Assembly (NCBI GenBank): GCA_016301965.1
Contig: JAEDOO010000096.1
Span: forward strand, 1-7,257
DNA: 7,257 nucleotides
From: Lachnospiraceae bacterium
GTDB taxonomy: Bacteria > Bacillota > Clostridia > Lachnospirales > Lachnospiraceae
Reading direction: 5' to 3'
Shown here: piece by piece, positions 6,844 through 7,257 of the stretch
Layout of the letters: the number at the start of each line of letters is the position of its first letter
How positions within the stretch are numbered: the first letter of the stretch is position 1
Made by a program: the position numbers and the translations under genes
Notes under the pieces: generated by a model
Databases searched by the model: none
What the model saw: only the letters and a program-made list of their open reading frames with translations
Told to the model about the DNA's origin: nothing

Positions 6844-6857
6844 TGCAGCTTGCTGCA
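6844..6857. promoter_or_regulatory. Palindrome in the regulator leader, candidate operator
   Basis: TGCAGC-AA-GCTGCA is perfect with six-base arms and lies between the predicted regulator transcription start and its start codon. It resembles the TGCTAC-AAT-GTAGCA palindrome at the transporter promoter (shared pattern TGCnnC-AA-GnnGCA), which hints at autoregulation. Confidence 0.4.
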
Positions 6858-6871
6858 TTTTTATCCCTATT

Positions 6872-6882
6872 GATAACTTATC
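6872..6882. promoter_or_regulatory. Palindrome at the regulator transcription start
   Basis: GATAA-G-TTATC is a short perfect inverted repeat a few bases downstream of the predicted -10 element. It is AT-rich and short, so chance is quite possible. Confidence 0.25.
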
Positions 6883-6886
6883 TAAT

Positions 6887-6915
6887 AATATAACCTATTT
6901 CTTGTGGATTTTCAA
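6887..6915 (-). promoter_or_regulatory. Predicted sigma-A promoter of the regulator gene
   Basis: TTGAAA (6910-6915) and TATATT (6887-6892) are separated by 17 bases. Transcription would start near 6880, giving a leader of about 90 bases. Confidence 0.7.
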
Positions 6916-6980
6916 CCATTGTATTACGTTTTCTCCGCTGTTTTTGCGTGTTTTTTGGGCATTTTTTATATGATTCGCCC

Positions 6981-7022
6981 AAAAAGGCGGTCTAACTCCG
7001 TCATTCTTGTATTTTTACCGCC
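6981..7022 (-). terminator. Possible minus-strand terminator with no gene before it
   Basis: GGCGGT (7017-7022 on the minus strand) pairs with ACCGCC (6986-6991) across a 25-base loop, followed by five U (6981-6985). A competing CGCC/GGCG hairpin (6976-6979 with 6986-6989) shares one arm. The large loop and lack of a visible upstream minus-strand gene weaken the call. It may simply insulate the regulator promoter from antisense transcription. Confidence 0.35.
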
Positions 7023-7036
7023 GGATTTCTGAAAAA

Positions 7037-7059
7037 TCTGTTTTGCGAACAGACGTTAT
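7037..7059. promoter_or_regulatory. Operator-like repeat and LexA-box-like sequence over the promoter
   Basis: TCTGTT-TTGCG-AACAGA (7037-7053) is a perfect inverted repeat over the -35 region. Overlapping it, CGAACAGACGTT (7046-7057) fits the first twelve positions of the Gram-positive LexA/DinR box (CGAAC-RNRY-GTTYC), missing the last two. Either could be a repressor site; the sequence does not decide between them. Confidence 0.4.
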
Positions 7060-7067
7060 GCTATAAT
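7039..7067 (+). promoter_or_regulatory. Predicted extended -10 promoter of the rightmost gene
   Basis: TATAAT at 7062-7067 is preceded by TGC (7059-7061), an extended -10. The -35 region at 17-base spacing is TGTTTT (7039-7044), which is weak. Transcription should start near 7074. Confidence 0.7.
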
Positions 7068-7075
7068 GAGAAAAT

Positions 7076-7114
7076 CGGTGGTCCGACAGATGGATCTGCC
7101 ATGGTAACCCGCCG
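7076..7114 (+). other. Potential 5' UTR hairpin of the rightmost gene
   Basis: CGGTGG (7076-7081) can pair with CCGCCG (7109-7114; one G-U), enclosing the self-complementary CAGAT/ATCTG. It lies just after the predicted transcription start and well before the ribosome binding site. I do not recognise a known riboswitch here. Confidence 0.25.
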
Positions 7115-7151
7115 TTAACACGTTCATCCTACTACAGGAGGTGAAAATTAC

Positions 7152-7257
7152 ATGTTTCGTTTATGGGGAAAAATCTGGAAAGACAGCCGTATGGTGAAAG
7201 ACACGGTAATCTCCCTTCCACCTACAGATACCCGAACCCATCGGATCTTTCATGCCC
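7152..7257 (+). CDS. Small protein of unknown function, 5' end only
   Basis: Thirty-five codons are visible, MFRLWGKIWKDSRMV and onward to a DTRTHRIFHA segment, before the window ends. The start is strongly supported: AGGAGGTG at 7136-7143 lies eight bases upstream, and a good promoter precedes it. The visible part is basic and aromatic (two Trp in the first nine residues) with no signal peptide or membrane segment. From memory, short proteins that begin this way and have a D-T-R-T-H motif are common and uncharacterised in Lachnospiraceae, but I could not verify this and no function is offered. It is divergent from the regulator and probably an independent unit. Confidence 0.8.
   Translation, partial: MFRLWGKIWKDSRMVKDTVISLPPTDTRTHRIFHA

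Noticed and set aside
6790..6858. N-terminal extension of the regulator to the ATG at 6858
   Set aside because: The extra residues do not resemble the sensor domain and fall on the leader palindrome. Not fully excluded, since GGGAT precedes that ATG.

Overview
The window looks like chromosome from a Gram-positive anaerobe of the Clostridia, most likely Lachnospiraceae. The reasons are a canonical T-box leader, strong AGGAGG-type ribosome binding sites, near-consensus sigma-A promoters, moderate GC, and a CdaR/PucR regulator beside an aconitase-superfamily hydratase. This is inferred from style and gene families; no database search was run.

Layout, left to right. (1) 1-944, minus strand: most of an iron-containing alcohol dehydrogenase/glycerol dehydrogenase-like gene, cut by the left edge. 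(2) 945-1351: its leader, a complete tRNA-sensing T-box riboswitch with a consensus promoter, Stem I, T-box/antiterminator and competing terminator. (3) 1541-6789, minus strand: three genes in the order regulator (CdaR-like), hydratase (YbhJ-like member of the aconitase superfamily) and membrane transporter (fructose-type PTS EIIC fold with an unusual N-terminal soluble domain). A strong terminator and a separate promoter lie between hydratase and transporter. (4) 6790-7151: a divergent intergenic region with the regulator promoter on the minus strand and another promoter on the plus strand. (5) 7152-7257, plus strand: the first 35 codons of a small conserved-type protein of unknown function. 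Its promoter overlaps an inverted repeat and a LexA-box-like sequence.

The three central genes look like a compact organic-acid utilisation locus. A CdaR-type sensor would detect a di- or tricarboxylate, the EIIC-like permease would import it, and the 4Fe-4S hydratase would isomerise or (de)hydrate it. The permease has no EIIA or EIIB domain and no phosphorylatable EIIB cysteine motif, so it probably does not act as a normal phosphotransferase. The substrate cannot be read from the sequence. The dehydrogenase is a separate transcription unit; its T-box specifier reads best as UGG (tryptophan), an unexpected partner for this enzyme family.
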